NCBI GenBank assembly: GCA_947497085.1
Contig: CANMFE010000004.1
Span: 62,001-126,000, forward strand
Length of the DNA: 64,000 bases
Reading direction: 5' to 3'
DNA from: an uncultured Sphingomonadaceae bacterium
GTDB taxonomy: Bacteria; Pseudomonadota; Alphaproteobacteria; Sphingomonadales; Sphingomonadaceae
The first letter of the stretch is position 1; every line of letters starts with the position of its first letter. Made by a program: the position numbers and the translations under genes. Under the pieces are notes generated by a model. That model was not told where the DNA came from. It searched no databases and worked only from the letters and a program-made list of their open reading frames with translations. Of the stretch, positions 8,227 to 16,980 are shown piece by piece.

Positions 8227-10908
8227 CTAACCGAATGTGCGTTGCCACCAGCCTTTTTTGCCGCCTGCGCTGCCATTGGCATCATTGCTGGCTTCAGGGC
8301 CAGCCTCTGGCGCAGCATCTTTCTGCGCTTTGTCAGAGTCAGCGGCTTTTTTAGGTGCTGCCTTGCGTGGCTTTCTGGCGGGCTTGTCCGCCGCATCTTC
8401 CTTTGCCTTGGCAGGCGCGCGTTTGCGCGGGGCAGCCTTTTTGACTGGCTTGTCGGCCGTTTCTGCACTGTCCGCCTTGGCTTTCGTATCGGCTTTGGGG
8501 GTATCGGCTTTAGGTTCTGCCTTTTTGCGCGGTTTACGCTTTGGTTTCTCCTCTTTTTCAGCCTTTGCATTCGCATCGCCATCATCGGCTTTTTCCGCTT
8601 CGGCCTTTTTATCGGCAACCTTGCGTGTCCGGCGACGCGGTTTTGGCTTTTCCTCGCCATCCGTGGCTGTTTCTTCGGCCTTTGCGTCGCTTTTTGCTAC
8701 CGGGTCTTTATCAGCGGATTTTTCATCGGCATCAGCCTGCTTGGCATCATCAGGTTTTTTGGAGGCACCGCGTCCACGTCCGCCGCGGCTACCGCGCCGA
8801 CCGCGTTTTGGTTTCTCTTCTGATGTGTCATCCTTGCCGGAATCTGCGTCTGAATCTTTGGCTGATCTGTCATCCGCGTTGTCATCACCGCCCGAATCCC
8901 CGTCATCATTCTGACCCGCATTTTTACGATTTTCCTTGCGGCCACCGCGGCGACCACGGCGACGGCGGCGGCGTTTGGGCCGATCGCTTTTGTCCTCGCC
9001 ATCATTGTCCTCGGCTTCGGGAATATCGTCCTCATCCTCATCATCATCGACAATGGGTTCAAACTTGGGCGTGTTGGCGGGTTTGGGACCAGAGGAGGAT
9101 ACGGCCATTTTTGCGCCTTCTTCCTCACCATCGGGCAGTATTTCGATTTTTACGCCATAACGCTCTTCGATTGAGGCAATGTCGTTGCGCTTGTTGTTCA
9201 GCACGTAAATCATCGCCTCGCTGCTCGTGCGCATGGTGATGGATGTGCCTTTGCCTTTGCCGGCTTCTTCTTCCAGCATGCGCAGTGCGGCCAGGCCAGC
9301 GGAAGAGGCGGTACGGACCAGGCCGGTGCCGTCACAGTGCGGGCAGATTCGCGTGGTGGCTTCCAATACACCTGTGCGCAGCCGCTGGCGGCTCATTTCC
9401 ATCAGGCCAAAGCCGGAAATACGGCCCACCTGAATACGTGCACGGTCAGATTTGAGCGCATCGCGCATCGCTTTTTCAACTTTGCGTACGTTGGATCCGT
9501 AATCCATGTCGATAAAATCGATCACGACCAGGCCGGCCATATCACGCAGGCGCAGCTGGCGCGCGATTTCATGTGCCGCTTCCAGATTGGTGGCAACCGC
9601 CGTCTGCTCAATGCCATGTTCCTTGGTCGAACGGCCAGAGTTGATATCGATGGAAACCAGCGCCTCTGTCGGATTTATCACCAGATATCCGCCGGATTTC
9701 AGCTGGACGACCGGGTCATACATGGCGGAAAGCTGATCTTCCGCGCCGTAACGCTGGAACAGCGGAACAGGATCGGCATAGCTTTTCACCCGCCGGGCAT
9801 GGCTGGGCATAAGCAGTTTCATGAAATCCTTGGCTGCACGATATCCATCGGCACCCTCAACAAGGACTTCCTGGATTTCGCGATTATATATGTCGCGAAT
9901 GGCGCGCTTGATCAGATCGCTGTCGCTGTGGATCTGCTGCGGCGCGGATGCGCTCAATGTTTTTTCGCGGATTTCGTCCCAAAGCCGCGCCAGATAATCA
10001 AAATCGCGCTTGATCTCGGTCTTGGTGCGCGAAAGACCGGCGGTCCGTACGATGCAGCCCATGGTTTTGGGCAGTTTCATTTCGGCAATAATGGATTTGA
10101 GCCGCTTGCGATCGGCGCCATTGGAAATTTTCCGGCTGATGCCGCCACCATGTGAGCTGTTGGGCATAAGCACGCAGTAACGGCCGGCCAGTGACAGATA
10201 GCTGGTAAGCGCCGCACCTTTATTGCCGCGTTCTTCCTTTACGACCTGGACCAGCAGGACCTGACGGCGATGGATAACATCCTGAATTTTGTAACGGCGG
10301 CGTAGGGCAAGACGTTTCTTGCGCGCTTCATCGCTTGCCTTGGCACGGCCACCCTTGCGGCCGCCGCGGCGCGGGCGCTTGCCCTTTTTGGCCTTTGCAT
10401 CCTTGCCTTTGCCTTCTTCTTCCGATTCTTCCGAATTGTCATCGGCGTCGTCGTCATCATCGGACGCAGCTTCGCTTTTCTGCTCAATAATGCCGTTTTC
10501 TTCGATCAGCTCTTCTTCGAATGAAGAACGGCCTTCGCTGTGTTCTTCATCATCAAGCGAAGGCGGGCTAAGATCACCGCTTTCCTCTTCCTGATCGCGT
10601 AGCGCGGCTTCTTCTTCGGCGTGCTTGGCTTCTTCGGCCAGCAATGCGTCGCGGTCTTCCTTTGGTATCTGGTAATAGTCAGGGTGGATTTCGGAAAAGG
10701 CGAGGAAACCATGGCGGTTGCCGCCATAATCAACAAATGCAGCCTGTAGCGAGGGTTCAACCCGCGTCACTTTTGCCAAATATATATTGCCTTTTATCTG
10801 CTTGTGTTCAGCAGAGTCGAAATCAAACTCCTCAATCCGGTTCCCTTTGAGCACAGCCACGCGGGTTTCTTCCCGGTGGCGCGCGTCGATTAACATACGC
10901 GTTGTCAT
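8227..10908 (-). CDS. rne: Ribonuclease E
   Basis: An 893-residue single-strand endoribonuclease that initiates mRNA decay and processes rRNA and tRNA precursors, normally as the scaffold of the degradosome at the inner membrane. The S1 domain (residues about 36-250) is interrupted by a long acidic and then basic insertion at about 90-205, a known alphaproteobacterial trait. The catalytic aspartates are in SIDINSGRST (D421) and VVIDFIDMD (about 464), and the zinc-link is CPHC at 522-525. From about residue 600 the tail is low-complexity, alternating acidic and Lys/Arg/Ala-rich segments that would bind RNA and partners. A GGAG site lies 8 nt before the ATG. Confidence 0.97.
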   Translation of the reverse strand: MTTRMLIDARHREETRVAVLKGNRIEEFDFDSAEHKQIKGNIYLAKVTRVEPSLQAAFVDYGGNRHGFLAFSEIHPDYYQIPKEDRDALLAEEAKHAEEEAALRDQEEESGDLSPPSLDDEEHSEGRSSFEEELIEENGIIEQKSEAASDDDDDADDNSEESEEEGKGKDAKAKKGKRPRRGGRKGGRAKASDEARKKRLALRRRYKIQDVIHRRQVLLVQVVKEERGNKGAALTSYLSLAGRYCVLMPNSSHGGGISRKISNGADRKRLKSIIAEMKLPKTMGCIVRTAGLSRTKTEIKRDFDYLARLWDEIREKTLSASAPQQIHSDSDLIKRAIRDIYNREIQEVLVEGADGYRAAKDFMKLLMPSHARRVKSYADPVPLFQRYGAEDQLSAMYDPVVQLKSGGYLVINPTEALVSIDINSGRSTKEHGIEQTAVATNLEAAHEIARQLRLRDMAGLVVIDFIDMDYGSNVRKVEKAMRDALKSDRARIQVGRISGFGLMEMSRQRLRTGVLEATTRICPHCDGTGLVRTASSAGLAALRMLEEEAGKGKGTSITMRTSSEAMIYVLNNKRNDIASIEERYGVKIEILPDGEEEGAKMAVSSSGPKPANTPKFEPIVDDDEDEDDIPEAEDNDGEDKSDRPKRRRRRRGRRGGRKENRKNAGQNDDGDSGGDDNADDRSAKDSDADSGKDDTSEEKPKRGRRGSRGGRGRGASKKPDDAKQADADEKSADKDPVAKSDAKAEETATDGEEKPKPRRRTRKVADKKAEAEKADDGDANAKAEKEEKPKRKPRKKAEPKADTPKADTKAKADSAETADKPVKKAAPRKRAPAKAKEDAADKPARKPRKAAPKKAADSDKAQKDAAPEAGPEASNDANGSAGGKKGWWQRTFG

Positions 10909-11420
10909 TAATTAGTCTCCGCGCAAGTCGCCGTGACAGCTTATGTCCGGTGGGCTTGCGCATATCTGTGATGGAGCGTCCGCGAAGCAAAGGCTGGGCG
11001 GGCTTCCAATGGTTTAAAAAAGAAATAAACGTGTCTGCTGATAGGAAGTGAGCTGCGACATTGGCGCAGTGCCCACGAGTTGTCCGCGATACATCGCCTT
11101 GAAGCGATTGCGGTACTCGGGCGTAACTCAATTCCATATAGCATCAACCTGGTCATAGCCGCCGCATGAATGCGCGGGGGCTGAGAAAAAGGGGCGTTTG
11201 ACAAGCGGTTTAATAGCTTTACCGGCCCCTATATGGTCACTGCTAGCACCGGTTTACATAGGCGGCAACCAAAAGGTTGCGCAAATTATCGCTTTTGTAA
11301 AATTATCCGCATCCGCACAGGCGGATTAAAACGTTTAATTTTTGTTAACCATTTGGGCTTAGGCCATGTTGAAACTGTCCCAAAACGGGATTCAACAATA
11401 AAAATGGCAGGAAAAAGCTG
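10909..11420. other. Long divergent intergenic region (rne leader / amidase promoter)
   Basis: 512 bp between the divergent genes rne and amidase with no credible gene. The rne-proximal part could be a long 5' leader, as is known for RNase E mRNA, which autoregulates in enterobacteria. A small stem (ATCGC ... GCGAT at 11093-11108) and a run of A/T at 11015-11030 are visible. The amidase-proximal part has three TTAA boxes at 11326, 11335 and 11345, the last two spaced 6 nt apart, weakly resembling CtrA half-sites. No clear sigma-70 promoter was assigned. Confidence 0.4.
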
Positions 11421-12680
11421 ATGTTTAGCAACTGGATTAATGGGATGAAAGCGTGGCACAAGGCGGGCATGTTTACTGTATTGTCATTTATGGGCCTGCT
11501 ATTCGCGCAAAACCCCGCATATGCAGGCGAACTGTCGCGTGTTGAATTGCGGGGCCATGACGTCACGCTGCATTTTGATGGTCTGATCGCGCAGGCATCG
11601 GGCTTTACGCTGGAAGGCCCTGACCGTATTGCAATTGATATCAAGGGTGCCACTGCGCGCAAGGGTGCGCACGGCGGTAGCGGCCTTGTGCGTACAATCC
11701 GTAAAGCGCAATTCTCTCCCGATACTGCGCGGATCGTTCTTGATCTTGACCGGCCAGCCACGATCGGTTCCGGCCGTTTTTCGAAAAATGGCCGCAGCCT
11801 GACACTTTCCCTGATCGAAACAGACCGCAGTCAGTTTGCGCGGCTTATTCAGTCAGGCCGCAAGCAATTTCTGCCGCCGCTCAATTTTCGCGCCAAGCCG
11901 CCACGCAAGCAATATAGTGTGCGCGTGCCACTGCCCAAAGTTAAACCTGAAGTGAAGCTGCCCAAAATATATGGCCCCAACGACGATAGCCGTCCATTGG
12001 TCATTATTGATGCGGGTCATGGCGGTCATGACCCGGGCGCGATTAGCCCGCATGGAGGCAAGCGCGAAAAAGACGTAACACTGGCCATTGCCAAGGCGAT
12101 GCGTGACGAACTGCTCAAAAAAGGACGCGTGCGTGTTGCCCTGACGCGCGAAAATGACCGCTTTCTCGTGCTGCAGGAACGCTATGGCATCGCACGGCGG
12201 ATGAATGCTGACCTGTTTATCTCGGTACATGCCGATGCGGCGGGCAATGAAGAAGCCAATGGTGCCACGGTGTATACACTGGCCGAGGCCGCATCTGACC
12301 GTGAGGCAGCGCGCCTGGCCGCGCGTGAGAACAAGGCGGATATTATCAATGGCGTTAACCTTGGCGATACACCGGATGACGTGAATTCGATTCTCATCGA
12401 CCTGACCCAGCGCCAGACGATGAACCTGTCTGCAGATTTTGCGAAACTGGTGCTGCGCGAAGGGCGTGGCAACATGACATTCCGGACAAATTCGCACCGC
12501 TTTGCATCATTTGTCGTGCTCAAGGCACCTGATGTACCGTCCATTCTATTGGAAAGCGGCTACCTCACCAATGAAAAGGATGTGGATTTCCTGACGTCCA
12601 ATGCGGGCAGGGACAAGCTGGCAAAATCCGTCGCAAATGCAGTCAATGTATATTTTGCGCGGCAGCTGGCCATGCGCTAG
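11421..12680 (+). CDS. N-acetylmuramoyl-L-alanine amidase (AmiC type)
   Basis: A 419-residue periplasmic zinc amidase that cleaves the stem peptide from N-acetylmuramic acid during daughter-cell separation. A signal peptide covers about residues 1-35 (cleavage after AYA). An AMIN domain for peptidoglycan or septal targeting occupies about 36-130, followed by a basic linker and the Amidase_3 domain from about 190. Zinc ligands and catalytic residues are visible: H200 in IDAGHGGHDPG, E216 in KREKD, H270 in SVHADA and E378 in LLESGY. It is followed after about 100 bp by PBP1A on the same strand, pairing a hydrolase with a synthase of the cell wall. Confidence 0.93.
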   Translation: MFSNWINGMKAWHKAGMFTVLSFMGLLFAQNPAYAGELSRVELRGHDVTLHFDGLIAQASGFTLEGPDRIAIDIKGATARKGAHGGSGLVRTIRKAQFSPDTARIVLDLDRPATIGSGRFSKNGRSLTLSLIETDRSQFARLIQSGRKQFLPPLNFRAKPPRKQYSVRVPLPKVKPEVKLPKIYGPNDDSRPLVIIDAGHGGHDPGAISPHGGKREKDVTLAIAKAMRDELLKKGRVRVALTRENDRFLVLQERYGIARRMNADLFISVHADAAGNEEANGATVYTLAEAASDREAARLAARENKADIINGVNLGDTPDDVNSILIDLTQRQTMNLSADFAKLVLREGRGNMTFRTNSHRFASFVVLKAPDVPSILLESGYLTNEKDVDFLTSNAGRDKLAKSVANAVNVYFARQLAMR

Positions 12681-12786
12681 ACGCATGCTTTCTGAATCAC
12701 GGCTCAATTGCCTTTCTGAAATTATAGACAATTAACGACTTTAGCATCTGGCCTATCCGCGCAAAGCTGTGCTAACCAGCGCAGTA

Positions 12787-15309
12787 ATGGAACAGACAGA
12801 TGATATGAGTTTCGCGGCGCGAATGCGCCAGTTTGCAAGCGATTTTGCCGAACGGTTCATGGCCCTGTGGCAAAAACGGTGGTTCAAGCTTGTCGCCATT
12901 CTTATCGGCGCCATGCTGTTTGCGTGGTTCCTGCTATGGCTGCTGGTAATCCGCAATCTGCCGTCTGCTGAAGCCCTGGTGGATTACCAGCCGGAATTGC
13001 CCACCATGGTGCGCGGTTATGATGGTGAAATCACACAAAGCTACGCACGCGAACGCCGTGTACAGCTGCAATATATCGACTATCCCGATCAATTGATTGA
13101 AGCGTATCTGTCGGCAGAGGATAAAACCTTTTTTGACCATGGCGGCCTTGATTATCCTGGGCTGGCAGGTGCGGTATTCGATTATGTGACCAAGATCGGT
13201 TCAGGACAGCGTGCCAGGGGCGGCTCTACCATCACGCAGCAGGTGGCAAAGAACCTGCTGATTGGTGATGAATATTCGATTGACCGTAAGCTTAAAGAAG
13301 CCTTGCTGGCCTACCGCATAGAAGATGCGCTGACCAAGGAGCAGATACTTGAGCTCTATCTGAACGAGATTTTCCTGGGCCGCAGTGCCTATGGCGTGCA
13401 GGCGGCCGCGCGGGCCTATTTTGACAAGGATGTGGGTGATCTTGAGCTGCATGAAATGGCCTATCTTGCCATTCTGCCCAAAGGCCCGTCCAATTACCGT
13501 CCTGAAAATAATGAAGAACGCGCGATTGAGCGGCGCAACTGGGCGCTCGGCGAAATGGCTGACAATGGCTTTATCAGCGCAGCAGAGAGGGACGCAGCAC
13601 GTGCGCAGCCGCTGGGCACAGTGCGCAGCAAAAGCGACGGTTTTACAAGGGTTGGTGGGTATTTTATCGAAGAAGTCCGCCGCCAGCTGATTGAAAAATA
13701 TGGCGAGGACAGCGAAGATAGCGAGCACGGCATCTATTCAGGTGGCCTTTGGGTGCGCACTTCGCTGCGCCCCGATATGCAGGTGGAGACCACGAAGGCG
13801 TTGCGCGATGGTTTGCGCCGATATGCGCGTGGCAAGGGCTGGAGCGGCCCCATCAACACCATAGAGATAGACGACCAATGGGCGAGCCGCCTGCGTTCGA
13901 CTTTTATCGGGCTTGATTATTCGAACTGGCGCGTGGCCGTTGTTGTTTCGAAATCAGGCAAGACGGCCACCATTGGTTTTACCGATGGTGAAACCGGCTC
14001 GTTGCCCAGCTATGCCGCATCATTGCGCGGTAAGAGCGGCACGGCCTTCAACATGATGAAGCCGGGCGATATTATTGCGGTTGCGCCTGATGGCAATAGC
14101 TGGGCGTTGCGCAACATTCCCGAAATATCCGGCGGCATGGTCGCGCAAAACCCCTATAACGGGCGTATCTATGCCATGCAGGGCGGGTTTGACTCGCGCA
14201 TCAGCTCGTTCAACAGGGCCACTCAGGCAGAGCGCCAGCCAGGCTCAACGATCAAGCCATTTGTCTATGCCACCGCGCTGGACCAGGGCATGACCCCAGC
14301 GACCAAGCTGGTTGACGATACATTCTGTGTCTATCAGTCGGCCTCGCTGGGCCGCAAATGTTTCCGCAATTTCGGCAATGCGCGCGGAGCAGGGTCGCAG
14401 ACTCTGCGCTGGGGGCTGGAACAATCGCGCAACCTGATGACGGTGCGCGCCGCCAATGATGCCGGCATGGAAAATGTGGTCAAGACAATCGCCCGCATGG
14501 ATATTGGCGAATATGAGCCTTATCTCGCCTTTGCACTGGGCGCAGGCGACACCACGGTCATGAAAATGACCAATGCCTATTCGATGCTGGTCAACCATGG
14601 CCGGGAACTCAAACCCAGCGTGATCGATTATGTGCAGGACCGCAACGGCAAGGTCATTTTCCGCACCGACACCCGCGATTGTGCAGGATGCAACATGCCC
14701 AAATATGATGGCCAGCCGATGCCGCGTCTTAAACCGATCGGCAAACAGCTGATGAACCCGATGACCGCCTATCAGGTGGTGCATATGCTCGAAGGCGTTG
14801 TGCTGCGCGGCACGGCGCAGAACCTGCGCGATCTTGACCGGCCGCTGTTTGGCAAGACGGGAACGTCTTCCGGCCCCACAAATGTCTGGTTTGTTGGCGG
14901 CACACCCGATGTCGTGGCGGGTGTCTATATGGGTTATGACCAGCCACGTGACATGGGCAGTTACGCCCAGGGCGGTTCGCTTGCCGCGCCGATATTCAAA
15001 CAGTTTGCCAAGGCCGCTTTCGAAGATATGCCGATCACGCCATTCCGCGCGCCGCGCGGCATTCGTATGGTCCGCATCGACCGCAAAACCGGCCGCCGCG
15101 TCTATGGCGCATGGCCGGGCGATGACCCCAAGGCAGCGGTGATATGGGAAGCATTCAAGCCCGAAACCGAACCGCGCCGTACCATCCGCAAGGAAGAGAT
15201 TGAGCAGACGGCAAAGAAAAAAGCGGCTCCCAAGGTGCAGCGAAAAGTGCGCAGGGAGACCCAGCAGTCCGACAGCGACTTCCTGCAGGACCAGGGTGGG
15301 ATTTATTGA
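12787..15309 (+). CDS. mrcA: Penicillin-binding protein 1A (bifunctional)
   Basis: About 840 residues; polymerises glycan strands and cross-links peptides on the periplasmic face of the inner membrane. One transmembrane segment lies near residues 30-55 (KLVAILIGAMLFAWFLLWLL). The GT51 glycosyltransferase domain has the catalytic Glu in EDKTFFDHGG and the RGGSTITQQVAKN motif. The transpeptidase domain carries the S-x-x-K motif STIK, the S-x-N motif SRN and KTGTSSG. The C-terminal tail is Lys/Arg-rich. The start is placed at ATG 12787; GTG 12769 and ATG 12805 are alternatives, and none has a strong Shine-Dalgarno. Confidence 0.95.
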   Translation: MEQTDDMSFAARMRQFASDFAERFMALWQKRWFKLVAILIGAMLFAWFLLWLLVIRNLPSAEALVDYQPELPTMVRGYDGEITQSYARERRVQLQYIDYPDQLIEAYLSAEDKTFFDHGGLDYPGLAGAVFDYVTKIGSGQRARGGSTITQQVAKNLLIGDEYSIDRKLKEALLAYRIEDALTKEQILELYLNEIFLGRSAYGVQAAARAYFDKDVGDLELHEMAYLAILPKGPSNYRPENNEERAIERRNWALGEMADNGFISAAERDAARAQPLGTVRSKSDGFTRVGGYFIEEVRRQLIEKYGEDSEDSEHGIYSGGLWVRTSLRPDMQVETTKALRDGLRRYARGKGWSGPINTIEIDDQWASRLRSTFIGLDYSNWRVAVVVSKSGKTATIGFTDGETGSLPSYAASLRGKSGTAFNMMKPGDIIAVAPDGNSWALRNIPEISGGMVAQNPYNGRIYAMQGGFDSRISSFNRATQAERQPGSTIKPFVYATALDQGMTPATKLVDDTFCVYQSASLGRKCFRNFGNARGAGSQTLRWGLEQSRNLMTVRAANDAGMENVVKTIARMDIGEYEPYLAFALGAGDTTVMKMTNAYSMLVNHGRELKPSVIDYVQDRNGKVIFRTDTRDCAGCNMPKYDGQPMPRLKPIGKQLMNPMTAYQVVHMLEGVVLRGTAQNLRDLDRPLFGKTGTSSGPTNVWFVGGTPDVVAGVYMGYDQPRDMGSYAQGGSLAAPIFKQFAKAAFEDMPITPFRAPRGIRMVRIDRKTGRRVYGAWPGDDPKAAVIWEAFKPETEPRRTIRKEEIEQTAKKKAAPKVQRKVRRETQQSDSDFLQDQGGIY

Positions 15310-15359
15310 GCCCATCGTTGTGAAGCGCGGTGCTAGAGTTGCTATTGTGAGAGAGCGGT

Positions 15360-15485
15360 TTAGGGATTAAGTGAACTGTCACCGTAATTAAGCAGCACGA
15401 TATTTTCCGAAACACTCAGGGTGCTATCGGCTAGTGCCGCTCGAAGTGCTGACAAAAAAGTCGCCCTTGCATTCTGATCTGACAT
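15360..15485 (-). CDS. Small protein of 41 residues, unknown function
   Basis: A short open frame with a clear GGAG site 5 nt before its ATG at 15485, 18 bp after the stop of the upstream lipoprotein gene. The product is 41 residues, begins MSDQNARATFLSALRAALAD and ends at a TAA, with an amphipathic first half and no cysteines or membrane segment. I do not recognise a family. Position and ribosome-binding site suggest it is co-transcribed with the two lipoprotein genes. It could also be a degraded N-terminal fragment of a longer gene. Confidence 0.5.
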   Translation of the reverse strand: MSDQNARATFLSALRAALADSTLSVSENIVLLNYGDSSLNP

Positions 15486-15503
15486 AAAAACTCCAAAAAA
15501 CGG

Positions 15504-16172
15504 TTATTTCAATTTACCACAACGCACGCTTTCACTCGCACGCACAGCATCTGCAACACTATCAAATTGCCGCATTTTAAAATCGCACAGCCCCATAAAC
15601 CAATGCACCAAAGGCACATAGCTCGGTCCCGGAGACAGGTGCGCCCATGGGCTTTTTTCTCGTCTGACAAACAAACGTTCGTCAGAAATATCTAAAGCCC
15701 CATTCATACCTTTTGAAAATAAAGCAAGCCTAAATCGACACTTCGCATAATAATCAATGCTCCCATCAAAAATATAGTATATTTTTGATATCTTACCTTT
15801 TTTATATGAAAAGTAATAAGTACAATTATTTTTAATTAACTTTTTATTATAAATAGAGTTACTTGGAAGTTTTTTTAATTGCATTACCTGACAATCATTT
15901 TCATTGCCCAATGACCCCATAGTTTTTGAGTACATTACAACGTCTACTTGACTAACTTTAACGTCAGGATGGACACTGCTCTGCCTACAGATTTTATACC
16001 CATCTTTTCCGGGATCGTAATAATGTTGGTCAAACTCCTCTGAAAAAAGCAATTCGATCACATTAATATCCGTATGCGGGATCACAAATCCTTTATTGTC
16101 AACGCTTGTGCAGCCTATTGTTGCCAAAGCGCCTGCCGTCAGAGTAATTTTTTTACTAATATTATTATACAT
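15504..16172 (-). CDS. Putative lipoprotein, unknown function, AT-rich
   Basis: A 222-residue protein starting at ATG 16172 (a longer frame exists, but the ATG here follows a GGAA site). The N-terminus MYNNISKKITLTAGALATIGC has a lipobox-like end at cysteine 21, so it is probably an outer- or inner-membrane lipoprotein. The mature part has several cysteines (CRQ, NDC, NNC, KC, LCD, RC) that could form disulfides. No family was recognised. The middle is strikingly AT-rich, with runs of T and A unlike any neighbour, which suggests acquisition by transfer. It begins 1 nt after the stop of the upstream Sel1-like gene, so the two are coupled. Confidence 0.7.
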   Translation of the reverse strand: MYNNISKKITLTAGALATIGCTSVDNKGFVIPHTDINVIELLFSEEFDQHYYDPGKDGYKICRQSSVHPDVKVSQVDVVMYSKTMGSLGNENDCQVMQLKKLPSNSIYNKKLIKNNCTYYFSYKKGKISKIYYIFDGSIDYYAKCRFRLALFSKGMNGALDISDERLFVRREKSPWAHLSPGPSYVPLVHWFMGLCDFKMRQFDSVADAVRASESVRCGKLK

Positions 16173-16173
16173 C

Positions 16174-16599
16174 TTATTTCCGTTCCAACCTTCTCTTCGC
16201 CTCAGCAAGCCCATACTGTTTCGGCCCGGCATCAACAGGAATAACCCTGCCCGATGTGCCATTGCCTACGGGCGGAGAGTAGACCCAGACTTTGCCGCCG
16301 CTGTCACTGGCCGCCGCCGCGTACAGTTTCTTTGCGCGTTTCAGATTGCGCTCCACACCATTCCCCTCCTCATAGCGGATGCCCAGTTCCAACTGTGCAT
16401 ATTTGTCGCCCGTCTGTGCACGGCGGGCGAGGGACTGGATTTCAGCCACCTGAGCAGTCGCAGGGGCCGCCCGCAGGTCTATGCCTGCATATTCGCCTGA
16501 CACCGTGGCGCATCCTGCCATCACGCAAGCTGCCATCGCCGCCACAAACCATGCGCGGACAGCCATGAGGGGGGAGCGATATGCGGGCCGGTATTTCAT
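16174..16599 (-). CDS. Putative lipoprotein with a Sel1-like repeat
   Basis: 141 residues. The N-terminus has a signal sequence ending in the lipobox VMAGC (AAMAACVMAGCATV), so lipidation is likely. Residues about 50-95 (ARRAQTGDKYAQLELGIRYEEGNGVERNLKRAKKLYAAAA) match a Sel1/TPR-like repeat, an alpha-helical protein-interaction unit. The C-terminus (YGLAEAKRRLERK) is basic. It is the first gene of a three-gene minus-strand group and its base composition is closer to the chromosome than that of the next gene. The partner is unknown. Confidence 0.72.
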   Translation of the reverse strand: MKYRPAYRSPLMAVRAWFVAAMAACVMAGCATVSGEYAGIDLRAAPATAQVAEIQSLARRAQTGDKYAQLELGIRYEEGNGVERNLKRAKKLYAAAASDSGGKVWVYSPPVGNGTSGRVIPVDAGPKQYGLAEAKRRLERK

Positions 16600-16980
16600 G
16601 CCTTCACCCCGCTGTCGCCAACCATGGCAGTTACGGCCATGAAAAACGAATCACACACGGGCAAATCCGGTGCAGGCAAATCACCTATGCGCCGCCCCAA
16701 AGCCGCTTCCATCAGGCATTTGGGGTGGATGAACATGGGGAATATTCTTTCTGATATCGGAATTTAACTCTTACTCACTCCCATAACTCCGTGTAAAGCG
16801 CAAGAAGCCGGATCAGTAATTTACATTGCAAATCAGGACTATAACGGCGTTTTGCATGCAAAGCTGCGTGTTCGACCGGGCCATGATCCGTGAAGTTATC
16901 AGCCTGTGCTTTACATATGCGTGCAATCATTTATGGCGCTCCCAATAGCAATTTAACGACATCCGTGATGGAGAGATGCC
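16600..16980. other. Intergenic region upstream of prfB and the lipoprotein group
   Basis: 381 bp between divergent genes. A 42-codon frame at 16639-16767 (plus) has no ribosome-binding site and is not called. The region should hold promoters in both directions, but no convincing -35/-10 pair was found. No tRNA, repeat or terminator-like hairpin with a T-run was seen. Confidence 0.35.

Noticed and set aside
9337..10155. A 272-codon plus-strand frame opposite rne
   Set aside because: It is the reverse frame of conserved RNase E catalytic sequence and has no independent support.
14245..15315. A 356-codon minus-strand frame opposite PBP1A
   Set aside because: It is a shadow of the strongly supported PBP1A gene, with unlikely histidine/arginine-rich composition.
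16639..16767. A 42-codon plus-strand frame upstream of prfB containing GKSGAGKS
   Set aside because: No Shine-Dalgarno, too short for a P-loop domain, and basic composition is compatible with chance.
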